A stretch of 64,000 bases of DNA. It comes from Micromonospora sp045209745 (GTDB taxonomy: Bacteria > Actinomycetota > Actinomycetes > Mycobacteriales > Micromonosporaceae). The stretch spans positions 4,526,001 to 4,590,000 of the forward strand of contig NZ_CP109273.1 in assembly GCF_045209745.1 (NCBI RefSeq), read 5' to 3'. The notes beneath the pieces were generated by a model. It was not told the origin of the DNA. It made no database searches and was given only the letters and a program-made list of their open reading frames with translations. The position numbers and the translations under genes are program-made. Positions 49,873 to 59,048 of the stretch are shown here, piece after piece. Every line of letters starts with the position of its first letter. The first letter of the stretch is position 1.

Positions 49873-50051
49873 CTGCGGTGCGCCTTGAGCGTGTCCCGCG
49901 CCCAGGTCAGCATCTCGCACCGGCCGTCCTGGCACTGCGCGCAGCGGCCCGTGACCCGGTGCTCGCTCGGTGACTCCTGGTGCTGCCTGATTACTCGTTG
50001 CGCAGTCCAGATGACCAGTGCTGGCGTCACGGGCCCGTCGTCCATGGCCAC
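49869..50051 (-). CDS. Small Cys-triad protein, paralogue 1
   Basis: The 60-residue protein starts at a GTG with GGAGGT six nt upstream; an ATG lies two codons in. Core features are TAQRVIRQHQESPSEHRVTG, CAQCQDGRC and LTWARDTLKAHRR. It is coupled to paralogue 2. The pair is divergent from an AlpA-like HTH gene with a palindrome-rich promoter, so these three may form one regulated unit. Confidence 0.65.
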   Translation of the reverse strand: MAMDDGPVTPALVIWTAQRVIRQHQESPSEHRVTGRCAQCQDGRCEMLTWARDTLKAHRR

Positions 50052-50182
50052 GGTTCCACCTCCAGGGGATGGGCAGGTCCGGCCACCGATCCCTGATCAA
50101 GTGGCCGGACCGCTAACCGAAAGGCCCTGGTCGGTTGCAGTTCGTGTGGGCCCTACGGGGGACCTTGCCCTGTCGTACCCGA

Positions 50183-50218
50183 CAGTGTCAAGTCTGACAG
50201 CTATCACATATGACACTG
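50183..50218. promoter_or_regulatory. TGTCA/TGACA operator array before the AlpA-like gene
   Basis: CAGTGTCA (50183-50190) and TGACACTG (50211-50218) are a perfect inverted pair. A further TGACA at 50195-50199 makes the inner palindrome TGTCA-AGTC-TGACA. This is a probable binding array for the small HTH protein or another regulator. Confidence 0.6.
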
Positions 50219-50242
50219 ACGGGTGCGCATAGCGTCCGGCCC

Positions 50243-50452
50243 ATGGTCCGCAGGCTGTACGGAAGCGCCGAGCTACAGGAACGCCTCCAGGTGTCCCGCG
50301 CCCGCGTCGTGCAGATCACCAGCCGACCAGACTTCCCAGAGCCGTTCGATCGGTTGGCCGGGGGAGCGGTGTGGTTGGTGGAAGACGTGGAAGCGTGGAT
50401 CACCGAGCACCGGCCCCACCAGGCGCGAGACGCGGACCCGGACGCACGCTGA
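50243..50452 (+). CDS. AlpA/excisionase-like small HTH protein
   Basis: The protein has 69 residues from the ATG at 50243; an in-frame ATG at 50210 would add 11 residues but lies inside the operator array. The fold fits a MerR/AlpA-type winged helix (YGSAELQERLQVSRARVVQI, PDFPEPFDRLAGGAVWLVED, VEAWITEH). Such proteins act as excisionases or regulators of integrated elements. No integrase is nearby. Confidence 0.75.
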   Translation: MVRRLYGSAELQERLQVSRARVVQITSRPDFPEPFDRLAGGAVWLVEDVEAWITEHRPHQARDADPDAR

Positions 50453-50583
50453 AACAGCAGCGCCGAACAGGTGGGCAATGTCGCCCCCGGTGGTGATCCC
50501 CGCGATCAGCGCCATCGCGGTGATGTTGCGCAAGCGGTCTACCCGGAGCCGGCGTCGGCGCGAGCGAGGCCGGCGCGAAAGGC

Positions 50584-50614
50584 AGCCGGCCCACCCGCTG
50601 CGGGTGGGCCGGCT
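50584..50614 (-). terminator. Terminator of the SPFH gene
   Basis: A 14-bp perfect stem (AGCCGGCCCACCCG / CGGGTGGGCCGGCT) with a 3-nt loop lies a few nt behind the stop at 50620. On the minus strand it is followed by GCCTTTCG. Confidence 0.75.
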
Positions 50615-50619
50615 CCTTC

Positions 50620-51477
50620 TCACTTGCCGGTAACGATGCCCGGGTTGATGCAGAGCCCCGGGTTGGCACCGTTCTTCTCCGCGATCTCCAGACAGCGGGT
50701 CACCTTGTCGACCTTCGCGTTCGTCTCGGTGATCTGCTTGGAGATCTCGGCGTTCTTGCGGTCCTGCTCCAGGTTGCGGGTCTGCGCCAGCTTGTCCTGG
50801 AACGCCTTGATGTTGCCCTCGGTCTTGTCGTCGTGGTTCACCCGGGTGATGGTCACCGAGAGGATGTCCACGTCGGTGGCGAGCCGGGTCTCCCCGCTGG
50901 TCTTGATGTTCGCGGCGAACGGCTTCAGGTCGACGTTCAGGTCGCCGGTCTGGGCGTCGATCTTCTCCAGCGGGTTGTACGCGGCGAAGGCGTCGTTGAC
51001 CGCGCTGTCGAGCTGCACACCCACCCGCTGGCCCCGGAAGCTGACGAAGTCCCCCTTGTAGTCCATGAACTGCTTCGGCGCGTTCTCCGGCTTGACCTGC
51101 CACTCGATGAGCACCTCGACGCAGGCGTCGGCGAGCGTGCCGGTGCGGACCCGTACGCAGTTGTTGCCGCCGATGTGGTCGTACTTCTGCCGACCCGCGT
51201 CCCACTCGCCGACCTTCTGCCAGGGCGCCACCCACTTCAGGCCGGAGCCGGTCACCTCGCCGGTGGGCTTACCGAAGCTGGTGACGATGCCGACCGAGCG
51301 GATGGGCACCGAGTGGGCGCTGGAGGCGACACCGACCAGCAGCGTGAGGGCGAGGAAGCCGAGCGCGGCGAGGGAGGCCGTCCGCTTCAGCGAGCCCTTG
51401 GGGGCGACGAGAGCCAGGACGGCGCAGACCGCCAGGACGACGGCGAAGACGATCGCCATGGTAAAGCCGACAGGCAT
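50620..51477 (-). CDS. SPFH/Band-7 domain membrane protein
   Basis: The 285-residue protein has two N-terminal transmembrane helices (about residues 5-25 and 35-53) followed by an SPFH/prohibitin-type domain (RSVGIVTSFGKPTGEVTGSG onward). A charged coiled coil (about 210-260) and a Cys-containing tail follow. SPFH proteins form membrane-bound rings or scaffolds. No NfeD partner or protease (FtsH) gene is adjacent. It is divergent from livG across 224 bp. Confidence 0.88.
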   Translation of the reverse strand: MPVGFTMAIVFAVVLAVCAVLALVAPKGSLKRTASLAALGFLALTLLVGVASSAHSVPIRSVGIVTSFGKPTGEVTGSGLKWVAPWQKVGEWDAGRQKYDHIGGNNCVRVRTGTLADACVEVLIEWQVKPENAPKQFMDYKGDFVSFRGQRVGVQLDSAVNDAFAAYNPLEKIDAQTGDLNVDLKPFAANIKTSGETRLATDVDILSVTITRVNHDDKTEGNIKAFQDKLAQTRNLEQDRKNAEISKQITETNAKVDKVTRCLEIAEKNGANPGLCINPGIVTGK

Positions 51478-51701
51478 GGGGTGGGGGCCTTTCGTGGGGC
51501 TGTGTGGATCATCAACCTAGGGGGTCCGGTCAAGCCGACAGCAGGGGGGAGTGGTGTCTGCGCACGTCCGCTGCCAGCCGAATATGGATGTCATCGACAT
51601 GGTTCGACGTGCGCGGCCCGCCGTAGGTTTCGTCCACGCGACGGACCTGTGACCACAGTCACCGAAACGACCGTCGCCGCGACCGTGCGGAGGATGAGGC
51701 G

Positions 51702-52463
51702 ATGGCCGGGCAAGCGCTCCTGTCGGCCCGTGGGCTGACCCGCGACTTCCGGGGCTTCCGGGCGGTCGACGACGTCGACCTCGACGTCGCGCCGGACTGT
51801 GTGCACGCGCTGGTCGGCCCGAACGGCGCGGGCAAGACCACCCTGTTCAACCTGCTCACCGGCTTCCTCCGCCCCAGCGGCGGGCGGATCGAGCTGGCCG
51901 GGCGGGACGTCACCGGGCTGCCCCCGGAGCAGGTGGCACGGCTCGGCGTGGCCCGCTCGTTCCAGATCACCAGCCTCTTTCCGCAGCTGACCGCCCGGGA
52001 GCACGTCGCGTTGGCCCTGCAGTCGTCGGGTGGGCTGGGCTGGCGGTTCTGGCGCTCGGCGAAGCTGATGGGCCGCTACACCGAGCGGGCCGACGAGTTG
52101 CTGGCCATGGTCGGGCTGTCCGAGCTGGCGGACGCCCCCTCCGACGCGTTGGCGTACGGCCGCAAGCGTGCCCTGGAGTTGGCCATCGCCCTGGCACTGG
52201 ACCCGAAGGTGCTGCTGCTCGACGAGCCGACCGCCGGGATGGGCCTCGAAGATGTCGACCGCACCGTCGAGCTGATCAGCCGGGTCCGCGAGGGCCGGAC
52301 CGTGGTGATGGTCGAGCACAACATGAGCGTGGTCGGCCGACTCGCCGACACCGTCACCGTGTTGCAGGCCGGCAAGGTCCTCGTCGAAGGCCCGTACGAG
52401 CAGGTCCGCGCGGACGAACGCGTGATCACCGCCTACCTGGGAGCCGCTGATGCTGCGCATTGA
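51702..52463 (+). CDS. livG: Branched-chain-amino-acid-type ABC transporter ATPase LivG
   Basis: The 253-residue ATPase has Walker A GPNGAGKTTLF (39-49), Walker B VLLLDEPTAGMG, and the LivG-typical ARSFQITSLFPQLTAREHV. The ABC signature region reads ALAYGRKRALELAIAL, where LSGGQ is replaced by LAYGR/K as usual for LivG. It is first gene of livG-livF-binding protein-livH-livM and overlaps livF by 14 nt. Confidence 0.94.
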   Translation: MAGQALLSARGLTRDFRGFRAVDDVDLDVAPDCVHALVGPNGAGKTTLFNLLTGFLRPSGGRIELAGRDVTGLPPEQVARLGVARSFQITSLFPQLTAREHVALALQSSGGLGWRFWRSAKLMGRYTERADELLAMVGLSELADAPSDALAYGRKRALELAIALALDPKVLLLDEPTAGMGLEDVDRTVELISRVREGRTVVMVEHNMSVVGRLADTVTVLQAGKVLVEGPYEQVRADERVITAYLGAADAAH

Positions 52464-53142
52464 GAACCTCTCCGCCGCCTACGGCGAGGCGCAGGTGCTG
52501 CGGGACGTCAGCCTCCGGGTCGACGCCGGCGAGGTGGTCACCCTGGTCGGGCGCAACGGCGCCGGCAAGTCCACCCTGCTGCGCTGCGTGATGGGGCTGC
52601 ACCCCGGCCAGCGCGGCACGGTCGAGCTGGACGGGCGTGACATCGGGCGGCTGCCCGCGCACAAGCGGGCCCGCCTCGGGCTGGGCTGGGTGCCCGACGA
52701 CCGGGGCAGCTACGCCACGCTGACCGTCACCGAGAACCTCACCCTGCCGCCCACGGTCGGCCCCGACCCGTGGTCGCTGGAGCGGGTGTACGACGCGTTC
52801 CCCGCCCTCTACACCCGGCGCGACTCGGCGGCCACCATGCTCTCCGGCGGCGAGCAGCAGATGCTCGCGCTGGCCCGGGTGCTGCGGATGGGCGCCCGGC
52901 TGCTGCTCTGCGACGAGCCCACCGAGGGGCTCTCTCCACTGTTGGTGCAGCAGGTCGGTGACCTGCTGCGGGAAGCCAAGCGGCACGGGGTGACCGTGCT
53001 GCTGGTCGAGCAGAACCTGCACTTCGCCACCGGCGTCGCCGACCGGCATTACCTGCTGGCCGAGGGACGCGTCGCCGAGGCGATGGACAACTCCGAGGTG
53101 CGCTCGCGGGAACGCGAACTGCTCGCGTACCTCGGGATCTGA
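52450..53142 (+). CDS. livF: Branched-chain-amino-acid-type ABC transporter ATPase LivF
   Basis: The 230-residue ATPase has Walker A GRNGAGKST (34-42), signature MLSGGEQQMLALARVL, Walker B LLLCDEPTEGLSPLLVQQV and the LivF-type end EVRSRERELLAYLGI. It pairs with LivG on the cytoplasmic face of LivHM. Confidence 0.94.
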   Translation: MLRIENLSAAYGEAQVLRDVSLRVDAGEVVTLVGRNGAGKSTLLRCVMGLHPGQRGTVELDGRDIGRLPAHKRARLGLGWVPDDRGSYATLTVTENLTLPPTVGPDPWSLERVYDAFPALYTRRDSAATMLSGGEQQMLALARVLRMGARLLLCDEPTEGLSPLLVQQVGDLLREAKRHGVTVLLVEQNLHFATGVADRHYLLAEGRVAEAMDNSEVRSRERELLAYLGI

Positions 53143-53191
53143 ATTTTCAACGACGACCCGCGCGACGATGCACGGGATGGATGGAGTGGGT

Positions 53192-54438
<1,247 letters not shown>

Positions 54439-54442
<4 letters not shown>

Positions 54443-55320
54443 GCGGATTCGCGCAGAACACGTTCAACGGGTTGGTGAGCGGGGCGTTCTACGCCCTGCT
54501 CGCCCTCGGGCTCGCGGTCATCTTCGGCATGCTGCGGGTGGTCAACTTCGCCCACGGCGCGTTCTACATGCTCGGCGCGTTCGGCGCGTACGTGCTGCTC
54601 ACCGAGGCGGGCGTGCCGTTCTGGGCAGCGCTGGTGATCATACCGGTGGGGCTCGGCCTGCTCGGGATGGCGCTGGAGCGGGCGGTGATCCACCGGCTGA
54701 CCAAGCTCGATCCGCTCTACAACTTCCTGCTCACCTTCGGCCTGACGCTGATCCTGCAGGACCTGGTGAAGTTGCGCTACGGCGTGCAGTCCAGCCCGTA
54801 CGCCACCCCGTCGCTCCTGAGCGGGACGGTGAACTTCGGGCTCTTCGACTTCCCGACGTACCGGGTGTTCATCCTCGGCTTCGCGGTGCTGCTCTGCGTC
54901 GCGGTGTGGTGGGTGCTCACCCGCACCCGGATCGGCATGGTGGTCCGTGCGGCCACCGAGCGGCCCGACCTGACCCGGGCATTCGGTATCGACGTCGGAC
55001 GCTGGGTGACGCCGGTCTTCGGCTTCGGCATCGGGTTGGCCGGTCTGGCGGGCGTGCTGGCCGCGCCGATGCGCGCGGTCAACCCGCTGATGGGGGCCGA
55101 CCTGATCATCGTGGTGTTCGCGGTGGTCGTGATCGGTGGGCTGGGCTCCATCTTCGGTTCGGTCGCCGCCGGCTTCGGCATCGGCCTGGTCCAGGCGTGG
55201 GGTGAGGCGTACCTGTCCAACTTTCCGATCGTGTCGCAGACGATCGTCTTCATCGTGATGGCCGTCGTGCTGCTCTGGCGCCCGGCCGGTCTGTTCGGTC
55301 GTGAGGAGGCTCCCGCATGA
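54439..55320 (+). CDS. livH: ABC transporter permease LivH
   Basis: The 293-residue permease has about eight helices, starting NGLVSGAFYALLALGLAVIF with the family motif RVVNFAHGAFYMLGAF. The cytoplasmic coupling loop is RAATERPDLTRAFGIDV and the C-terminal motif VVVIGGLGSIFGSVAAGFGI. Its start overlaps the binding-protein stop (ATGA). Confidence 0.93.
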
Positions 55321-56330
55321 CCAGCACCGTGGACACTCCCGCCGACGCGTCCCGCTCGACGCCACCGTCCGGGTTGATCGCCGTGGCTCAGGCACCCGGC
55401 TGGGTGCGGTACGCGCTGCTCGCCGTCGGGCTGGCCGTCGCGGCATGGCTGCCCAACAGCCTCTACCCGGCGGTCGCGGTGGACATCCTCTGCTGGGCGC
55501 TGTTCGCCGTGGCGGTGGACCTGCTGCTCGGCTTCACCGGGCTGATGTCCTTCGGGCACGCCGCGTTCTGGGGCACCTCGGCGTACGTCACCGGGTTGGT
55601 CGCCATCCACGCGGGCCTGCCGTTCCCGCTGGCCGTGCTGGCCGGGGCGCTCGCCGCTGCCGTGCTGGCGGTGCCGATCGGCTACCTGGCGGTCAAACGG
55701 ACCGGCATCTACTTCGCCATGGTGACCCTGGCCTTCGCGCAGATGGTCTACTACGTGGCCAACGAGTGGCGCTCGGTGACCCAGGGCGAGAACGGCCTCC
55801 AGGGCGTACCTCGCGAGCTGTTCGGTTGGGACCTCACCGACGACTACTTCTTCTACTATGCGATTCTGCCGATCGTGCTGCTCGGACTGGCCGCCGCCTG
55901 GCGGATCGTGCACTCACCGTTCGGTCGGGTGCTGGTCGGCATCCGGGACAACCCGGCCCGGGCTCGGGCGCTGGGCTACCCGGTGCACCGCTACAAGCTC
56001 ACCGCGTTCGTGCTCTCCGGGTTCATCGCCGGCCTCGGCGGTGGACTGTTCGCGGTCGGCCACCGGTTCGTCTCGCTGGACGTGCTGCACTGGACCACCT
56101 CCGGCAAGGCGGTCATCGTGGTGGTGCTCGGCGGGATCGGCACCCTCTGGGGCGGCGTGCTCGGCGCCGGCATCGTGGTCCGGCTGGAGGACTGGCTGTC
56201 GTTCTCCGGGTTCGAGGCGATCGGCCTGGTGACCGGCGGCATCTTCGTCCTCGTCGTGGTGCTGTTCCGGCGCGGCATCTGGGGCAGCGTCGCCGCACTG
56301 GCCCACCGGCTGGCGGCCCGCCGCCGGTAA
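55317..56330 (+). CDS. livM: ABC transporter permease LivM
   Basis: The 337-residue permease has LLLGFTGLMSFGHAAFWGTS, the coupling loop VLVGIRDNPARARALGYPV and GGIGTLWGGVLGAGIVV. It ends the five-gene operon; the start overlaps livH (ATGA) and a hairpin at 56362-56391 follows. Confidence 0.93.
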   Translation: MTSTVDTPADASRSTPPSGLIAVAQAPGWVRYALLAVGLAVAAWLPNSLYPAVAVDILCWALFAVAVDLLLGFTGLMSFGHAAFWGTSAYVTGLVAIHAGLPFPLAVLAGALAAAVLAVPIGYLAVKRTGIYFAMVTLAFAQMVYYVANEWRSVTQGENGLQGVPRELFGWDLTDDYFFYYAILPIVLLGLAAAWRIVHSPFGRVLVGIRDNPARARALGYPVHRYKLTAFVLSGFIAGLGGGLFAVGHRFVSLDVLHWTTSGKAVIVVVLGGIGTLWGGVLGAGIVVRLEDWLSFSGFEAIGLVTGGIFVLVVVLFRRGIWGSVAALAHRLAARRR

Positions 56331-56361
56331 TCCCGCGACGGCGCATCCGCCGTTTCAGCGA

Positions 56362-56391
56362 ACCCCCGGGTAGGAACGTCTACCCGGGGGT
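56362..56391 (+). terminator. Terminator-like hairpin of the liv operon
   Basis: A 12-bp perfect stem (ACCCCCGGGTAG / CTACCCGGGGGT) with a 6-nt loop lies 32 nt after livM. No T-run follows. Confidence 0.65.
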
Positions 56392-56502
56392 ACGTCTGGT
56401 GCTGACTGATCCGACGCCGGCGGAGGCCGCGGTGTACCGCGCCCGTCCGCACACCGTCGTGCTCTGGTCGCCGACGCCGCGCAACAGTCGCGGTCCCAGA
56501 TA

Positions 56503-56536
56503 GTCGTGTGGGTTGAAGCGTCGTGTGGGTTGAAGC
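56503..56536. repeat. Tandem 17-bp direct repeat (two copies)
   Basis: GTCGTGTGGGTTGAAGC occurs twice without a gap. The surrounding intergenic stretch 56392-56597 carries no gene I can support. Confidence 0.7.
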
Positions 56537-56597
56537 AGAGCAAAGGCTGCGGAGGTTGGCCCTCGATGGCCGCCACGAAACGTGATGTGGGCCACTT

Positions 56598-56666
56598 ACG
56601 ATACGGATCCGTACCGTATCGTTAATGGCGGCCTTAAGCTCTCCGCAGTTACGAGTCTGGCTCGTA
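56598..56666 (+). promoter_or_regulatory. Operator pair before the MFS exporter gene
   Basis: Site 1 (56598-56622) is ACGATACGG-7 bp-CCGTATCGT, perfect 9-bp arms. Site 2 (56650-56666) is TACGAG-5 bp-CTCGTA and is followed by TCGTAT, echoing site 1. The stretch is A/T-rich for this genome. It is the likely binding region of the TetR protein encoded after the exporter. Confidence 0.7.
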
Positions 56667-56704
56667 TCGTATTGCGTGACGGGTGCAACCGGGGGAGAAC
56701 GGGC

Positions 56705-58273
56705 ATGGAGCTGCACGACAACACTGGACACCCGAGGAGGTGGGCGATCCTGGGGGTGCTGGTGATCAGCCTCCTCGTGGTCGTCCTCGACAACACGATT
56801 CTCAACGTCGCCCTGCGCACCCTGGCCGACCCGGTGCACGGCCTCGGTGCCAGCCAGGGCGAGCTGGAGTGGTCCATCAACTCCTACACGCTGGTCTTCG
56901 CCGGGCTGCTGTTCACCTTCGGGGTGCTCGGCGACCGCTCCGGCCGCAAGCGTTTCCTGATGATCGGTCTGGTGCTGTTCGGCCTGGCGTCGCTGCTCTC
57001 CGCGTACGCCCAGAGCCCGGCCCAGCTGATCGCGGCCCGTGCCCTGATGGGCGTCGGCGGCGCGGCCATCATGCCGGTGACGCTGTCGATCATCTCGAAC
57101 GTCTTCGACCCGCGCGAGCGCGGCCGGGCCATCGGTGTCTGGGCCGGCGCGGTCGGCCTCGCTGTCGCGATCGGCCCGATCCTCGGCGGCGCCCTGCTGG
57201 AGCACTTCTGGTGGGGCTCGGTCTTCCTGATCAACGTGCCGGTGGTCGCCGCCGGCGTGGTCCTGGTCGCACTGCTGGTCCCCGAGTCGCGTGACCCGCG
57301 GCCGGGTCGGGTCGACGTGCTCGGCGTCCTGCTCTCCGTGGTCGGCCTGGTCGCCCTGTCCTACGGCATCATCGACGGCGGCGAGCACGGCTTCGGCCGC
57401 CCGCTGGCCTGGGGGTCGATCCTGGTCGGCGTCGCGGTGCTGGCCTGGTTCGTGCAGCATGAGCGGCGCACCGACCACCCGTCGCTGGACGTCCGGCTCT
57501 TCAAGGTGCCCCGGTTCGCCGCGCCGGTGGCCATCGTCGGCCTGGTGTTCTTCGCCGCGATGGGCGTGATGTTCTTCAGCTCGTTCTACCTGCAACTGGT
57601 GCGTGGCTACAGCCCGCTGCAGACCGGTCTGCTCTTCCTGCCCTTCGCCGCCGCCCAACTGGTCTTTGCGCCGCGCAGCGCAGCGATGGTCCGCCGCTAC
57701 GGCGGTCGGGCAGTCGCCACCGTCGGGCTGGCGCTGACCGTGGTGGCGCTCGCCGCCTTCGCCTTCGTCGGTGCGTCCACCCCGATCTGGATCGTGCTGG
57801 TGGTCTTCTTCATCCAGGGCGTCGGGATGGCCAACATCATGCCGCCGGCCACTGAGTCGATCATGTCGGCGCTGCCCCGGGAGAAGGCCGGCGTCGGCTC
57901 CGCGGTGAGCAACACCGTCCGCCAGGTGGCCGGCGCGCTCGGCGTGGCCATCCTCGGCTCGGTGCTCTCCGCGGTCTACCGCAGCGACATGGGCGACGCG
58001 TTGACCGGCCTGCCCGCGCAGGCCCGCGACGCGGCCAACGAGTCGATCTCCGGGGCGTACGCCGCAGCCGGGCAGCTCGGCCCGGCGGCGCCGGCGCTGA
58101 TCTCGGCGGCCAACGACGCCTTCGTCACCGCCATGCACTGGGCGGCGGGCCTCTCGGCGGTGATCGCGGCGCTCGGCATGCTGGTGGTGCTGCGCTGGAT
58201 GCCCGGTCGGGACGCCGTTACCGAGGCCCCGGCGGCACCCGTCGCCGAGCCCGAGTTGGCCGGCACGGCCTAG
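56705..58273 (+). CDS. MFS drug exporter, DHA2 family (14 helices)
   Basis: The 522-residue protein begins with the DHA2 motif VVVLDNTILNVALRTLADP. It has motif A GVLGDRSGRKRFL and motif C-like GPILGGALLEHFWWG, with 14 predicted helices. It probably exports a drug or metabolite using the proton gradient. The ATG follows a GGGGGAG box. The operator pair upstream and the downstream tetR gene make a classical regulated efflux unit. Confidence 0.93.
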   Translation: MELHDNTGHPRRWAILGVLVISLLVVVLDNTILNVALRTLADPVHGLGASQGELEWSINSYTLVFAGLLFTFGVLGDRSGRKRFLMIGLVLFGLASLLSAYAQSPAQLIAARALMGVGGAAIMPVTLSIISNVFDPRERGRAIGVWAGAVGLAVAIGPILGGALLEHFWWGSVFLINVPVVAAGVVLVALLVPESRDPRPGRVDVLGVLLSVVGLVALSYGIIDGGEHGFGRPLAWGSILVGVAVLAWFVQHERRTDHPSLDVRLFKVPRFAAPVAIVGLVFFAAMGVMFFSSFYLQLVRGYSPLQTGLLFLPFAAAQLVFAPRSAAMVRRYGGRAVATVGLALTVVALAAFAFVGASTPIWIVLVVFFIQGVGMANIMPPATESIMSALPREKAGVGSAVSNTVRQVAGALGVAILGSVLSAVYRSDMGDALTGLPAQARDAANESISGAYAAAGQLGPAAPALISAANDAFVTAMHWAAGLSAVIAALGMLVVLRWMPGRDAVTEAPAAPVAEPELAGTA

Positions 58274-58284
58274 GTTCGGGGACA

Positions 58285-58893
58285 ATGTCGGACATGATGT
58301 CCACTGCCGATGCTCCGCGGTCGCCCGGGCGACCGCGGAGCATCCGCGCCGACGAAGCGATCATCGAGGCCACCCTGGACCTGCTCGCCGAGGGCAGCAC
58401 CATCGAGGCGCTCTCGATCGAGGCGATCGCCACCCGCGCCGGGGTCGGCAAGGCCACCATCTACCGCCGCTGGGCCAACAAGGACGCGCTGCTGCTGGAT
58501 GCCCTGCGCCGACTCAAGGGCATCATGGCGCAGCCTGCGGGCCATTCCGTCCGCGACGACCTGGTGCTGCTGGTCGGTGCGATCGGTAAGAACGTCGACC
58601 CGCGAGCGGCGAAGATCATGCCTTGCCTGGTGCCCGCCGTGAACCGCAGCCCGGACCAGTTCCAGCTCTACCAGAACATCATCTCGCCCCGGCGGCAGCT
58701 GATGCGCGAGGTGCTGCGGCGCGGCATCGACGAGGGGGTGCTCCGAGCCGACATCGACGTGGAGGTGACGATGGCTCTCCTCACCGGGCCGATGCTGATT
58801 CAGCAGGTGCTGCGATGGAATCCGGACCTGGACGAGCACACCCTGCCCGAGCAGGTCGTCGACGCCGTGCTGCAGGGCATCCAGACCCGCTGA
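58285..58893 (+). CDS. TetR family regulator of the exporter
   Basis: The 202-residue protein has an HTH (EATLDLLAEGSTIEALSIEA, VGKATIYRRWANKDALLLDA) and a TetR_C_16/33-like helical ligand domain. It lies 11 bp after the MFS gene and is likely cotranscribed. ATGs at 58285, 58294 and 58297 are possible starts; none has a clear ribosome-binding site. Codons near the start overlap a perfect 36-bp palindrome (58309-58344). Confidence 0.92.
   Translation: MSDMMSTADAPRSPGRPRSIRADEAIIEATLDLLAEGSTIEALSIEAIATRAGVGKATIYRRWANKDALLLDALRRLKGIMAQPAGHSVRDDLVLLVGAIGKNVDPRAAKIMPCLVPAVNRSPDQFQLYQNIISPRRQLMREVLRRGIDEGVLRADIDVEVTMALLTGPMLIQQVLRWNPDLDEHTLPEQVVDAVLQGIQTR
58309..58344. repeat. Perfect 36-bp palindrome inside the tetR coding start
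   Basis: GATGCTCCGCGGTCGCCC is followed directly by its exact reverse complement. It encodes the Pro/Arg-rich SPGRPRS segment in front of the HTH. It could form a strong mRNA hairpin just behind the start codon or a cruciform. Confidence 0.8.
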
Positions 58894-58983
58894 CCCACCC
58901 CACCCCGCCCCGCCCGCGCCGCGCCGCGCCGCGGCGCGCCGCGCCGCGCCGCCCGCGCGCCGCCCGCGCGCCCCCCGCCCCGC
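58894..58983. other. Extreme GC low-complexity tract
   Basis: About 90 bp consist almost only of G and C, with repeated CGCGCCG/CGCCCGCG units, between tetR and the palindromic element. No gene is visible. It may be unstable or a sequencing-difficult tract. Confidence 0.6.
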
Positions 58984-59041
58984 CGATCTAGGGAATATCG
59001 CTGCTGTTGGAGATCAACCAGCGATGATCTGCCCTAGATCG
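58984..59041. repeat. Nested palindromic element between convergent genes
   Basis: Outer perfect arms are CGATCTAGGG (58984-58993) and CCCTAGATCG (59032-59041). Inside, ATCGCTG/CAGCGAT and GTTG/CAAC pair again. It is probably a bidirectional terminator or a repeat of the same style as 15026-15095. Confidence 0.6.
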
Positions 59042-59048
59042 ACGCGTC

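Noticed and set aside
56392..56503. Short plus-strand frame reading VLTDPTPAEAAVYRARPH
   Set aside because: It has no ribosome-binding site or family match, is only about 35 codons, and follows the liv terminator hairpin. It may be a remnant but cannot be supported.
58894..58983. CRISPR-like or tandem repeat array
   Set aside because: The units are irregular G/C low-complexity sequence without constant repeat length or spacers, and there are no cas genes.
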